From Aminobacter niigataensis (GTDB lineage Bacteria > Pseudomonadota > Alphaproteobacteria > Rhizobiales > Rhizobiaceae): a DNA stretch of 64,000 nt. Positions 1-8,749 of this stretch are shown piece by piece; the stretch's first letter is position 1; the number at the start of each line of letters is the position of its first letter. The translations under genes and the position numbers were made by a program. Location: NCBI RefSeq assembly GCF_014200015.1, contig NZ_JACHOT010000001.1, positions 992,001 to 1,056,000 of the forward strand. Direction: 5' to 3'. The notes below the pieces were generated by a model. That model saw only the letters and a program-made list of their open reading frames with translations, was not told the origin of the DNA and ran no database searches.

Positions 1-1
1 G

Positions 2-244
2 GTTTCGAACATGCAGGAAGTGGCGGCGCGCGGCGGCAAGATCATCCTGATCACCGACAAGAAGGGTGCGGCGCAGGCGACGGTGAAGACGCTTGAAACC
101 ATCGTGCTGCCCGACGTGCCTGAATTCATCGCACCGATCATCTACGCGCTGCCGATCCAGATGCTGGCCTATTTCACCGCCGTGTTCATGGGGACCGACG
201 TCGACCAGCCGCGCAACCTGGCGAAATCGGTGACTGTGGAGTAG
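2..244 (+). CDS. glmS: Glutamine-fructose-6-phosphate aminotransferase, C-terminal fragment (5' end outside window)
   Basis: This is the last 80 or so residues of GlmS, which makes glucosamine-6-phosphate from fructose-6-phosphate and glutamine, the first step toward UDP-GlcNAc for peptidoglycan and LPS. The reading frame is open from the window edge and ends at TAG 242-244. The family-typical tail DQPRNLAKSVTVE is intact; its conserved Lys belongs to the isomerase active site in the family. The two SIS sugar-isomerase domains and the N-terminal glutaminase domain lie upstream of the window. Identification rests on this C-terminal signature and is confident despite the truncation by the window boundary. 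Confidence 0.93.
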   Translation, partial: VSNMQEVAARGGKIILITDKKGAAQATVKTLETIVLPDVPEFIAPIIYALPIQMLAYFTAVFMGTDVDQPRNLAKSVTVE

Positions 245-264
245 GCGGGGCCGGCAAGGTATCT

Positions 265-319
265 GTATCAATCAATGATACGCGTCGCTTGCTCTACGTT
301 CCGTATCAGTATATGATAC
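265..319 (+). promoter_or_regulatory. higBA promoter with two GTATCA-N5-TGATAC operator palindromes
   Basis: Two 17-base near-palindromes with identical arms occur at 265-281 and 303-319, both GTATCA-N5-TGATAC, with centres 38 bp apart. A sigma70-like promoter sits between and on them: -35 TTGCTC at 289-294, a 17 bp spacer, and -10 TATGAT at 312-317 lying inside the second palindrome. HigA-type antitoxins bind such inverted repeats, so the layout predicts that antitoxin (or toxin-antitoxin complex) binding directly covers the -10 box. The sites are seen in the sequence; the binding protein is inferred. Confidence 0.75.
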
Positions 320-337
320 AGAACGTAGGGCGGGCAT

Positions 338-619
338 ATGATCGTTTCGTTCAAAGGCAAGGCCGTCGAAGCGGTTGCCGCCGGCGAGGCGCCGAAAGGT
401 TTTCCGGCGGATCTTGTCGCCAGAGGTGAGCGACGTTTGCGCGCCGTGGCCAATGCCGTCGAGTTGAGCGATCTTCGGTCGCCGCCCGGAAATCACCTGG
501 AGGCGTTGAAGGGCAACCGAGCCGGCCAGCACTCAATTCGGATCAACGATCAGTGGCGCATTTGCTTCCGATGGACGAAAGCTGGCGCTGAAGATGTCGA
601 GATTGTCGATTACCATTGA
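338..619 (+). CDS. higB: HigB-like toxin (RelE/ParE superfamily mRNA interferase)
   Basis: A 93-residue protein with the HigB-like toxin signature: N-terminal FKGK region, a central basic helix-rich part, and the C-terminal strand motif SIRINDQWRICFRW characteristic of RelE-fold toxins that cut mRNA on the ribosome. The toxin gene comes first in the pair, the usual HigBA order. Its stop is 14 bases before the antitoxin ATG. The ATG at 338 has a purine-rich GTAGGG upstream and follows the palindromic promoter. Length matches the family (about 92-95 residues). Activity is inferred from family membership. Confidence 0.9.
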   Translation: MIVSFKGKAVEAVAAGEAPKGFPADLVARGERRLRAVANAVELSDLRSPPGNHLEALKGNRAGQHSIRINDQWRICFRWTKAGAEDVEIVDYH

Positions 620-623
620 ATAC

Positions 624-628
624 GGAGG
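624..628 (+). promoter_or_regulatory. Ribosome binding site that sets the higA start
   Basis: GGAGG at 624-628 lies 5 bases before ATG 634. An in-frame TTG at 616 precedes it but would put this Shine-Dalgarno inside the gene, so ATG 634 is preferred. Confidence 0.7.
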
Positions 629-633
629 CAGAC

Positions 634-936
634 ATGGCGTTGAAATTTGCACGTCCCGTCCATCCCGGTGAGTTTCTGCGCGAGGAATATCTGCTGCCTT
701 TGGGCATGAGGGCCGGCACGCTGGCGACGAAGCTCAATCTGCCACGCACGCGCATCGAACGCATCGCCAAGGAGGAGATCGGGATCACGCCCGATACGGC
801 GCTTCGCCTTGCCCGGTATTTCAACACGACACCCGAATTCTGGATGAACTTCCAGCAATCCTATGAGCTCGAGACGGAAGCGCTCAAACTGGCCCCCGAG
901 CTTGAAAAGATCGAGCCGATGGAAGCTGCGGCCTAG
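634..936 (+). CDS. higA: HigA-family antitoxin, XRE-type helix-turn-helix
   Basis: A 100-residue DNA-binding antitoxin that neutralises HigB and represses the operon. It shows the HigA pattern: HPGEFLREEYLLPLGM at the N-terminus, then a helix-turn-helix (about residues 25-60) and the family motif GITPDTALRLARYF followed by PEFWMNFQ. The start is placed at ATG 634 because of a good Shine-Dalgarno just upstream. It lies directly behind higB and presumably shares its promoter at 265-319. It probably binds the two GTATCA-N5-TGATAC palindromes there. Confidence 0.9.
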   Translation: MALKFARPVHPGEFLREEYLLPLGMRAGTLATKLNLPRTRIERIAKEEIGITPDTALRLARYFNTTPEFWMNFQQSYELETEALKLAPELEKIEPMEAAA

Positions 937-1019
937 GCTTACGCCCCCTACGAAGATCGCTGTTCCAATGCACCGCGTGGTTGACTAATGTTGCGCTGCA
1001 AAGAGGGCGGCGCTGCGGA

Positions 1020-1775
1020 ATGTCAGATACCCACAAGACCTCGGGCATGACCCGGCTAAGGAACTATTTCCTCACCGGCTTCGTCGTTTGCGCGCCGCTG
1101 GTGCTGACCATCTATATCGTCTGGTCGTTCATCGGCTGGGTCGATTCCTGGGTCAAGCCGTACATTCCGGCGAAGTACAATCCGGACAACTACCTGACAA
1201 TCCAGGTGCCGGGCTTTGGCCTGATCGTCGCCCTCGTGCTGATCACGCTGATCGGCTTCCTGACCGCCAATTTCATCGGCCGTGCGATCGTTGCCTTCGG
1301 CGAGCGGCTGCTGAATAGGATGCCGCTGGTACGCGGGCTCTACAAGGCGCTGAAGCAGCTGTTCGAGACCGCACTTTCCGACAAGAACGAGATGTTCCGC
1401 ACCGTCGGCATGGTCGAATATCCGCGCAAGGGCGTGTGGTCCATCGTCTTCATCGCCGCCGACAAACGCAGCGAGATCAACGAAAAGCTGGACCAGGAGG
1501 GCGATCCGCTGATGGCGGTGTTCATGCCGTGCACGCCGAACCCGACGACCGGGTTCCTGATGTATGTGCCGCGATCTGAGGTCGTGCTGCTCGACATGAG
1601 CATCGAGGACGGCGCCAAGCTGATCGTTTCGGCGGGGCTGGTGGCGCCGGAGACGAAGAGCAGAATCACGGCGAATGGCGTGCCGATCGAAGGACCGATG
1701 GGCAACCCGCCTGTCGGCGTACTGCCTCAGCCTGCCCTCAGCAGCCTGACTGCCTCGTCGCGGCCGAACAAATAG
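1020..1775 (+). CDS. DUF502 family membrane protein
   Basis: A 251-residue integral membrane protein of the DUF502 family (function unknown). Two hydrophobic segments are visible: about residues 14-36 (YFLTGFVVCAPLVLTIYIVW) and 60-85, followed by a soluble domain with the family motif PRKGVWSIVFI and MAVFMPCTPNPTTGFLMYVPR. ATG 1020 was chosen; an upstream in-frame TTG at 981 would add residues that look untypical. Its 3' end overlaps the convergent recG by 49 bases. In rhizobia this gene commonly lies beside recG, which supports the call but gives no function. Confidence 0.85.
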   Translation: MSDTHKTSGMTRLRNYFLTGFVVCAPLVLTIYIVWSFIGWVDSWVKPYIPAKYNPDNYLTIQVPGFGLIVALVLITLIGFLTANFIGRAIVAFGERLLNRMPLVRGLYKALKQLFETALSDKNEMFRTVGMVEYPRKGVWSIVFIAADKRSEINEKLDQEGDPLMAVFMPCTPNPTTGFLMYVPRSEVVLLDMSIEDGAKLIVSAGLVAPETKSRITANGVPIEGPMGNPPVGVLPQPALSSLTASSRPNK

Positions 1776-3835
1776 AGCAGCAGCCGCAGCGCCTCGCCCC
1801 GCGGCGACATCAGTTCGGGGTCACGCGCAAGGATCAACCGGGCGTCGTCGCGGGCAATTTCCAGAAGGTCGGCGTGGGCCTCGATACGGGCGACCTGGAA
1901 GCCCGGCGTGCCGGACTGGCGTGTGCCGAGCAATTCGCCTTCGCCGCGCAGCTTGAGGTCTTCCTCGGCGATGAGGAAGCCGTCCTCGGTGTCGCGCATG
2001 ACCGACAGGCGGCGCTTGGCGGTCTCGCCGAGCGGGTCCTTGTAGAGCAGCACGCAGGATGACGGCTTCGAGCCGCGACCGACGCGCCCGCGCAACTGAT
2101 GGAGCTGGGCGAGACCAAAGCGCTCGGCATGCTCGATGACAATGATGGTGGCGTCGGGCACGTCGACCCCGACCTCGATGACGGTGGTGGCGATCAGCAC
2201 GCGTGTTTCGCCTTCCTTGAAAGCGCGCATCGCCTCGTCCTTCTCGGCACCCTTCATGCGGCCGTGAACGAGGCCGATGCGGTCGCCGAAGACCGGCTGC
2301 AGCGAGGCGAAACGATCTTCCGCCGACATCAGCTTGATCTCTTCGGATTCCTCGACCAACGGGCATATCCAGTAAATCTTCTGGCCCTCGGCGACCGCGT
2401 CGCGGATGCGACCGACGAGTTCGTCGATACGCTCGAGTGGCAGGGTAACTGTCTTGATCGGCTGGCGGCCGGCCGGTTTTTCGGTCAGGCGCGAAACATC
2501 CATGTCGCCGAAGGCGGTGAGCACCAGGGTGCGCGGGATGGGGGTGGCGGTCATCACCAGCATGTCGGGCGCCTGGCCCTTGGCGTTCATGGCAAGCCGC
2601 TGGTGCACGCCGAAGCGGTGCTGTTCGTCGATGACGGCGAGCGCCATGTCACGGAACACCACGGTCTCCTGGAACAGCGCGTGCGTGCCGATGACGATGT
2701 CGATCTCGCCGCTTTCGAGGCCGGCGAGGATCTGGCTGCGTTCGCGGCCCTTTTCGCGGCCGGTGAGCACGGCCACGGTCATGCCGACGCGCTCTGCAAG
2801 CGGCGCGATGGTGGCGAGATGCTGGCGCGCGAGGATTTCGGTCGGCGCCATCAGTGCTGCCTGGCCGCCGGCCTCGACGGCGCGGGCCATGGCGAGCAGG
2901 GCCACGACTGTCTTGCCTGAGCCGACATCGCCCTGGAGCAGGCGAAGCATGCGTTCCGGCCTGGCGAGGTCGGCGTCGATCTCCGCAAGTGCCACCTGCT
3001 GCGAGCCGGTCAACTGATAAGGCAAGGCTTCGCGGAGCGCATCCATAATGCGGCCGTCGCCGGTGAGCGGCCGACCGTGCAGCTTGCGCACCCGGGCGCG
3101 GACGAGGGCCAGTGACACCTGGCCGGCGAGGAATTCGTCATAGGCGAGCCGGCGCCAGGCCGCATTTTCGGGCGAGGCGTCTATCGGATCGGCGGGGTTG
3201 TGGACGCGATGGAGCGCTGCCGCGAAGGGCGGGAAGCTCTGCTTGCGCATGACATCTGCGTCGAGCCATTCCGGGAAGACAGGCACCCGCTCCAGCGACT
3301 GGCCGATGGCGCGGCGCAGCACCTTCGACGACAGCCCCGCGGTGAGCGGATAAACCGGTTCGACCAGCGGCAGCTTGTCGGCCTCGCTGGCAAGGGCGAT
3401 ATGGTCGGGGTGGACCATCGACGGGCGGCCGTTGAACCACTCCATGCGGCCCGAGACGATGACCTTCTCGCCTTCGGGCATCGCCTTCTCTAGGTAAGCG
3501 GCGTGGGCATGGAAGAAAGTCAGCGCGATCTCGCCAGTGTCGTCATGGGCAAAGACCCGGTAAGGCGCAGCGCGGTTGCCGCGCGGCGCCGGCTGGTGAC
3601 GATCGATGCGTACGTCGAGCGTGACGATGGCGCCTTCGGCGGCAAGTGCTATGCCGGGCCGGTTGCGGCGGTCGATGACGCTGTTGGGCAGGACGAACAG
3701 CAGGTCGCCGGTACGGGCGGCGCGATCACCCAGATCGGCCGGCACGACCTTTTCGATCAGCACGGCGACCTTGGGCCCGATGCCGGCAAGCGAGGTGATG
3801 GGTGAGAACAGGGGATCGAGCAGTGATGGGCGCAT
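1727..3835 (-). CDS. recG: ATP-dependent DNA helicase RecG
   Basis: A 702-residue RecG that remodels stalled replication forks and migrates Holliday junctions. The N-terminal wedge/OB domain covers roughly residues 60-170. The superfamily 2 helicase core follows, with Walker A GDVGSGKT near residue 303, DEQHRFG (DEXH box) near 400, ATPIPRTL (motif III) and QLRGRVGRG (motif VI). The C-terminal RecG motif GFQVARIEAHADLLEIARDD is present. Length is normal for the family. It is divergent from sdhE and converges with the DUF502 gene, overlapping it by 49 bases. Confidence 0.97.
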   Translation of the reverse strand: MRPSLLDPLFSPITSLAGIGPKVAVLIEKVVPADLGDRAARTGDLLFVLPNSVIDRRNRPGIALAAEGAIVTLDVRIDRHQPAPRGNRAAPYRVFAHDDTGEIALTFFHAHAAYLEKAMPEGEKVIVSGRMEWFNGRPSMVHPDHIALASEADKLPLVEPVYPLTAGLSSKVLRRAIGQSLERVPVFPEWLDADVMRKQSFPPFAAALHRVHNPADPIDASPENAAWRRLAYDEFLAGQVSLALVRARVRKLHGRPLTGDGRIMDALREALPYQLTGSQQVALAEIDADLARPERMLRLLQGDVGSGKTVVALLAMARAVEAGGQAALMAPTEILARQHLATIAPLAERVGMTVAVLTGREKGRERSQILAGLESGEIDIVIGTHALFQETVVFRDMALAVIDEQHRFGVHQRLAMNAKGQAPDMLVMTATPIPRTLVLTAFGDMDVSRLTEKPAGRQPIKTVTLPLERIDELVGRIRDAVAEGQKIYWICPLVEESEEIKLMSAEDRFASLQPVFGDRIGLVHGRMKGAEKDEAMRAFKEGETRVLIATTVIEVGVDVPDATIIVIEHAERFGLAQLHQLRGRVGRGSKPSSCVLLYKDPLGETAKRRLSVMRDTEDGFLIAEEDLKLRGEGELLGTRQSGTPGFQVARIEAHADLLEIARDDARLILARDPELMSPRGEALRLLLYLFGRDEAVRLLRAG

Positions 3836-3872
3836 GATGTCAGCTTATGCGCTGGAGTTGCCGGGGCAAAGG

Positions 3873-3901
3873 CTGACAGGGGCAGCTATCCACGCTATAT
3901 G
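3873..3901 (+). promoter_or_regulatory. Predicted sigma70-type promoter for sdhE-mfd
   Basis: -35 CTGACA at 3873-3878, a 17-base spacer, then -10 TATATG at 3896-3901, 25 bases before the sdhE ATG. The predicted leader is only about 20 nt and includes AAGAGGA (3912-3918). Seen by eye; not tested. Confidence 0.5.
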
Positions 3902-3926
3902 CGCCCGGCATAAGAGGATTTTGGAC

Positions 3927-4214
3927 ATGACCGGAACGACACGCTCGAGCGAAGGGCTGGATACGCGCAGGCGCAAGCTGCTGTTTCGTTCGTGGCATCG
4001 CGGCATGCGCGAGATGGACCTGATCCTCGGCAATTTCGCCGATGCCCATATCGACAGGCTGAACGACGAACAGCTCGACCTCTACGAGGCGCTGCTCGAC
4101 ATCACCGACAGGGACCTGCTGTCATGGATCGTCGGCGAGGTGCAGGTGCCCGAGGCCGTCGACCATGACGTCTACCGCCAGATCGTGGCATCGCGCAGCG
4201 CCTTCACAATCTGA
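3927..4214 (+). CDS. sdhE: Succinate dehydrogenase assembly factor SdhE (FAD assembly factor 2, DUF339)
   Basis: A 95-residue SdhE homologue, the small helical protein that assists covalent attachment of FAD to the succinate dehydrogenase flavoprotein. The family motif is clear: RRKLLFRSWHRGMREMDLILGNFA, where the RGMRE(M/L)D core (about residues 24-30) is the flavinylation-contact surface in the family. ATG 3927 follows AAGAGGA with suitable spacing. Its stop is 8 bases before mfd, so the two are likely co-transcribed, an arrangement common in rhizobia. Confidence 0.95.
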   Translation: MTGTTRSSEGLDTRRRKLLFRSWHRGMREMDLILGNFADAHIDRLNDEQLDLYEALLDITDRDLLSWIVGEVQVPEAVDHDVYRQIVASRSAFTI

Positions 4215-4222
4215 GTCAAATC

Positions 4223-7200
4223 ATGAGCTTGCTGAAACCAATCGGCCTGCCCAAGGGCCGCGCCGGACAGTTCATCGTCGATGGCGTGGCCGACGGTTAC
4301 GAGGCTTTCGCGATTGCGGTGGCGGCTGCCGAGATGGCGCCCGACCGGCCGATGCTGTTTGTCGCGCGTGACGGCCAGCGGCTGCCGCAGATCGTCGAGG
4401 CGCTGGCATTCGTGGCACCTGATATACCGGTGCTCGAGCTGCCGGCCTGGGACTGCCTGCCATACGACCGCGTTTCGCCCGGCTCGGATGCGGCGGCGCG
4501 CCGGCTCGACGCGCTGGCGGCGATGATTGCGCTCCGGAAGGAGCCGCATCGCGCCATCGTGCTGACGACGGCCAACGCGCTGCTGCAACGGGTGCCGCCT
4601 TCGGCTGCCATCGAAGCGCAGGAATTCCGCGCCAAGCCGGGCAACCAGGTCGAGATGAACGGGCTGGTGGCGCGGCTCGAGCGGGCCGGCTTCGAGCGCG
4701 TGCCGACGGTGCGCGGCGTCGGCGAGTTCGCCGTGCGCGGCGGCATCCTCGACCTTTATGCCCCAGGTGCGGCAGACGCGCTGCGGCTCGACTTCTTTGG
4801 CGACACGCTGGAAACGATCCGGGCCTTCGACGTGGCCAGCCAGCGCACGACAGGCAGCCGCAACTCGTTGACGCTTCAGGCGATGAGCGAAGTGGCGCTG
4901 ACGCCGGAGACGATCAGCAAGTTCCGCCGCAGCTATATCGAGGCCTTCGGCGCGCCGTCGCGCGACGATGCGCTCTACGCAGCGGTCAGCGAGGGCCGGC
5001 GATTTGCCGGCATGGAGCACTGGCTGCCGTTCTTCTATTCGCATCTTGAAACGATGTTCGACTATCTGCCCGATGCGCCCGTGGTGTTCGACCATCTGGC
5101 ACGCGAGGCGCTGGGCGAGCGCCACGCCCTGATCCTCGACCACTACGATGCCCGCCGCAAGCAGGGCGAGGGCAAAGGCCTGAAGGACGCGGTGCCCTAC
5201 AAGCCGGTGGCGCCGGAGCAGATGTACCTGTCGCCGGATGAGGTGGCTTCGGCGCTCGCCGACCAGGCCAATGCCGAACTGACCCCCTTCGACACGCCCT
5301 TTTCGAGCGGACGCAAGGTGCTGCATGCCGGCTCGCATGCAGGGCGCAGCTTTGCCGAGGAACGCGCCGACCCGAACGCCAATGTCTTCGACGTGGTGGC
5401 CAAGCACATCGCCGACCAACGGGCGGCAAAGCGGCGCGTCGTCGTTGCCGGCTGGACCGAAGGCTCGCTCGACCGGCTGACACAGATCCTCGACGAGCAC
5501 GATCTCGGCAACCTCAAGCGCGTGGCAAACCTTGCCGAGATCGAGGCGCTGAAGGCCGGCGAAGCGGGCCTTGCCGTACTTCCGATCGAAGCGGGCTTCG
5601 AGGCGGGCGACCTGGTGTTCGTCGCCGAGCAGGACATCCTGGGCGACCGGCTGATCCGGCGTTCGAAGAAACGCAAGCGCGCCGCCGATTTCATCGCCGA
5701 AGCCTCGGCGCTGTCATCCGGTGACATCGTCGTACACGCCGACCACGGCATCGGCCGCTTCGTCGGGCTGAAGACCATCGAGGCATTGGGCGCGCCGCAC
5801 GACTGCCTGGAAATCCACTATGCCTCGGACGGCCGGCTATTCCTGCCGGTCGAAAACATCGAGCTTCTGTCGCGCTATGGCTCGGACTCGGCCGAAGCCC
5901 AGCTCGACAAGCTCGGTGGCGGCGCATGGCAGTCGCGCAAGGCAAAGCTCAAGCGACGCCTGCTCGAAATGGCCGGGCAGCTGATCAAGCTCGCCGCCGA
6001 ACGGCACATGCGCGAAGCGCCGGCGATGAACCCGCCCGACGGTATCTATGGCGAGTTCGCGGCGCGGTTCCCCTACGAGGAGACCGACGACCAGCAGAGC
6101 GCCATCGACGCGGTGATGGAAGACCTTGGCGCCGGCAAGCCGATGGACCGCCTGATCTGCGGCGACGTCGGCTTCGGCAAGACGGAAGTGGCGCTGCGCG
6201 CGGCCTTCATCGCTGCCATGGAGGGTTTCCAGGTGGCGGTGGTGGTGCCGACGACGCTTCTGTCGCGCCAGCACTTCAAGACGTTTTCGCAACGCTTCGC
6301 CGGCCTGCCGGTGAAGGTGCGCCAGGCGTCGCGGCTGGTCGGTACCAAGGAACTGGCCGAGACCAAGCAAGGCATCACCGAAGGCACGGTGGATATCGTC
6401 GTCGGCACGCATGCATTGCTCGGCTCGTCGATCTCGTTCAAGAATCTCGGCCTTCTGATCATCGACGAAGAGCAGCATTTCGGCGTCAAGCACAAGGAAC
6501 GGCTGAAGGAACTGAAGAGCGACGTGCACGTGCTGACGCTGTCGGCGACGCCGATCCCGCGCACGCTGCAGTTGGCGCTGACCGGCGTGCGCGAGCTGTC
6601 GCTGATCGCGACACCGCCAGTCGACCGCATGGCGGTGCGCAGCTTCATCTCGCCCTACGATCCGCTTGTGATCCGCGAAACGCTGCTGCGCGAGCGCTAT
6701 CGCGGCGGCCACAGCTTCTATGTCGTGCCGCGCATTGCAGACCTTGCGGAAGTGCATCAATTCCTTCAGGAATCGGTGCCGGAGCTGAAGGTCGCAGTGG
6801 CGCACGGCCAGATGGCGGCAGGCCAGCTCGACGATATCATGAACGCCTTCTACGACGGCCAGTACGACGTCTTGCTGTCGACGACGATCGTCGAATCCGG
6901 CCTCGACATCCCGACCGCCAACACGCTGATCGTGCACCGCGCCGACATGTTCGGCCTGGCACAGCTCTATCAGCTGCGCGGTCGTGTCGGCCGCTCCAAG
7001 GTGCGCGCCTATGCGCTGTTCACGCTGCCGGCCAACAGGACGCTGACCACCACTGCCGACCGGCGGCTCAAGGTGCTGCAGTCGCTCGACACGCTGGGGG
7101 CCGGCTTCCAACTCGCCAGCCACGATCTCGACATTCGCGGCGCCGGCAATCTGCTGGGTGAGGAACAGTCGGGCCACATCAAGGAAGTCGGCTTCGAGCT

Positions 7201-7723
7201 CTACCAGCAGATGCTCGAGGAGGCGGTGGCCGAGCTGCGCGGCAGCGGCGAAGCGATCGATACCGGCTGGTCGCCGCTGATCGCGGTCGGCACGGCGGTG
7301 ATGATCCCGGAAGCCTATGTGCCCGACCTGCAACTGAGGCTTGCGCTCTACCGCCGTCTTGGCGACCTGGAGAACACCGAGGAGATCGACGGCTTCGGCG
7401 CCGAACTCATCGACCGCTTCGGGCCGTTGCCGGAAGAGGTCAAGCACCTGCTCAAGATCGTCTTCATCAAGGCGCTGTGCCGCAAGGCCAATGTCGAGAA
7501 GCTGGATGCCGGGCCGAAGGGCGTGGTGGTGCAGTTCCGCAAGCGCGAATTCGCCAACCCGGCCGGGCTGGTGCGCTATATCGCCGAGCAGGGTTCGCTG
7601 GCCAAGATCAGGCCCGACCACAGCGTGGTGTTCGCGCGCGACTGGCCAAACCCGGAGAAGAGGCTGGCCGGCTCGGCTGTGATCATGACGCAGCTGGCAA
7701 AGCTCGCCGAACAGGCGGCCTGA
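4223..7723 (+). CDS. mfd: Transcription-repair coupling factor Mfd
   Basis: A 1166-residue Mfd, which displaces RNA polymerase stalled at DNA lesions and recruits UvrA. The order of domains is typical: UvrB-like N-terminal module (about 1-350), RNA polymerase interaction (CarD-like) domain starting at VVHADHGIGRFVGLK near residue 503, helicase domain with Walker A GDVGFGKT near 647 and DEEQHFG near 747, QLRGRVGR in motif VI, GAGFQLASHDLDIRGAGNLLG, and a C-terminal TRCF domain. The start is ATG 4223, 8 bases after sdhE with no strong Shine-Dalgarno, suggesting coupled translation. Confidence 0.97.
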   Translation: MSLLKPIGLPKGRAGQFIVDGVADGYEAFAIAVAAAEMAPDRPMLFVARDGQRLPQIVEALAFVAPDIPVLELPAWDCLPYDRVSPGSDAAARRLDALAAMIALRKEPHRAIVLTTANALLQRVPPSAAIEAQEFRAKPGNQVEMNGLVARLERAGFERVPTVRGVGEFAVRGGILDLYAPGAADALRLDFFGDTLETIRAFDVASQRTTGSRNSLTLQAMSEVALTPETISKFRRSYIEAFGAPSRDDALYAAVSEGRRFAGMEHWLPFFYSHLETMFDYLPDAPVVFDHLAREALGERHALILDHYDARRKQGEGKGLKDAVPYKPVAPEQMYLSPDEVASALADQANAELTPFDTPFSSGRKVLHAGSHAGRSFAEERADPNANVFDVVAKHIADQRAAKRRVVVAGWTEGSLDRLTQILDEHDLGNLKRVANLAEIEALKAGEAGLAVLPIEAGFEAGDLVFVAEQDILGDRLIRRSKKRKRAADFIAEASALSSGDIVVHADHGIGRFVGLKTIEALGAPHDCLEIHYASDGRLFLPVENIELLSRYGSDSAEAQLDKLGGGAWQSRKAKLKRRLLEMAGQLIKLAAERHMREAPAMNPPDGIYGEFAARFPYEETDDQQSAIDAVMEDLGAGKPMDRLICGDVGFGKTEVALRAAFIAAMEGFQVAVVVPTTLLSRQHFKTFSQRFAGLPVKVRQASRLVGTKELAETKQGITEGTVDIVVGTHALLGSSISFKNLGLLIIDEEQHFGVKHKERLKELKSDVHVLTLSATPIPRTLQLALTGVRELSLIATPPVDRMAVRSFISPYDPLVIRETLLRERYRGGHSFYVVPRIADLAEVHQFLQESVPELKVAVAHGQMAAGQLDDIMNAFYDGQYDVLLSTTIVESGLDIPTANTLIVHRADMFGLAQLYQLRGRVGRSKVRAYALFTLPANRTLTTTADRRLKVLQSLDTLGAGFQLASHDLDIRGAGNLLGEEQSGHIKEVGFELYQQMLEEAVAELRGSGEAIDTGWSPLIAVGTAVMIPEAYVPDLQLRLALYRRLGDLENTEEIDGFGAELIDRFGPLPEEVKHLLKIVFIKALCRKANVEKLDAGPKGVVVQFRKREFANPAGLVRYIAEQGSLAKIRPDHSVVFARDWPNPEKRLAGSAVIMTQLAKLAEQAA

Positions 7724-7746
7724 GGCGACTTGTGGGTAGATGGGAA

Positions 7747-7772
7747 CCGGCATCGCCACGGCGCGATGCCGG
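7747..7772. terminator. GC-rich hairpin between convergent mfd and GNAT genes
   Basis: A perfect 9 bp stem CCGGCATCG (7747-7755) / CGATGCCGG (7764-7772) with an 8-base loop lies between two converging genes. No T-run follows on either strand, so it is a weak candidate for a bidirectional terminator. Confidence 0.4.
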
Positions 7773-7793
7773 AGCAGCCTCTGGATTGGCCGA

Positions 7794-8261
7794 TCAGGTC
7801 TCGGTGAGGCCCAACGTCATGTCCCAGCGGTCCAATCCTGGCGCGAAGCCATCTGGCGTCACTTTCGTGACGGTGAAGCCGAACTTCTCATAAAAGCCGT
7901 GGGTGTGCTGGCTTGTATCCATGATCAGCTCGGCGATATCAGGGATAGCGCGCGCCAGCTCCAATCTGGCCAACGTCAGACTGGTTCCAAGTCCCTGTCC
8001 ATGAGAGGCCCTGTCGACCATTCCCCACGCCAAACTGGCGCGCTTCCGTTCTGGTTCGACACCCAGCCCTCCACAGGCGATCACCGAGCCATTGCGAACA
8101 AGCACCAGATAAAGCCGGTCCTCGGTATTGATGCTTTTCAGAAACTGGCAAAAGTCTGCGCGCTCTTCTGGTGCAAAGAAGGTCGGCACGTTGCTGTCGA
8201 AGATCGCCAGGCAGGCGTGAAGATCGTCGGCTGCGTAGGGGCGGGATGCTATGTCTTTCAT
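7794..8261 (-). CDS. GNAT family N-acetyltransferase
   Basis: A 155-residue acetyl-CoA-dependent N-acetyltransferase of unknown substrate. The central strand GSVIACGGLGV is followed by the acetyl-CoA pyrophosphate-binding loop in SHGQGLGTSL (about residues 86-95) and by the helix LTLARLELAR. The C-terminal HGFYEKFGF is the common GNAT motif B region. It stands alone between mfd, with which it converges, and a non-coding stretch, so context gives no clue to its substrate. Confidence 0.85.
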   Translation of the reverse strand: MKDIASRPYAADDLHACLAIFDSNVPTFFAPEERADFCQFLKSINTEDRLYLVLVRNGSVIACGGLGVEPERKRASLAWGMVDRASHGQGLGTSLTLARLELARAIPDIAELIMDTSQHTHGFYEKFGFTVTKVTPDGFAPGLDRWDMTLGLTET

Positions 8262-8423
8262 TGCCGAAATTGTCTCGAAGGATCGAGGTTACTTGCGTAG
8301 CCTAATTGCTGTTTCGGGCCAAGAGTGGCCAGAGCAGGCGAGGGATGTTGCGCACTCGGGCGTCGTCGCGAGTTCGCTGCAAGGCTCTGCCGTTCTAGTG
8401 TATGGCGCACCTCGTTGAGGTGG

Positions 8424-8489
8424 ACGGCATGGATCCCCGGGTCTCCGCAGTTCGCTTCGCTCCTGCTCCGCCCGAGGATGACGAAGGCA
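8424..8489 (+). repeat. Intergenic repeat, left copy of an inverted pair
   Basis: A 66-base element beginning ACGGCATGGATCCCCGGG and ending GAGGATGACGAAGGCA. It matches the reverse complement of 8750-8816 over its whole length with one indel and about four substitutions confined to the middle. The GGATCC...GAGGATGAC style resembles repeats I associate with mesorhizobial intergenic regions; that association is from memory and not checked. Confidence 0.85.
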
Positions 8490-8749
8490 CGAAGGCTCGT
8501 GGCTAATCGTCAACGCCGGTGACTGGCAGCGGGCATCCGTTTCTTGAGCAGTGAATGGCAGAAAAGCTCCCGTTGCCGGGGCGATGACTGGCAGAAAGCG
8601 GCAGTTGCTTGTTCCTGCATTGCTCTGCGGTCTGCCGAGAGCTCCTATAGGCAGTTTGCAGAGAGAACCTTGCCGGGTGCCAGTTTCGAATCCCGACAGG
8701 CATCCTGAAGCTGCCAAGTGCCAACTTTGGCGATTAGCCGCGGGCCTCA

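Noticed and set aside
616-633. TTG 616 as the start of higA
   Set aside because: It would overlap the higB stop and place the GGAGG Shine-Dalgarno within the coding region; ATG 634 fits better.
5837-7759. 640-codon open frame opposite mfd
   Set aside because: A GC-rich shadow: composition is dominated by Arg, His, Gln and Leu, and it lies wholly antisense to conserved helicase motifs.
8521-8594. TGGCAG words at about 33-base spacing as a direct-repeat array
   Set aside because: Only three short copies with little shared flanking sequence; compatible with chance.
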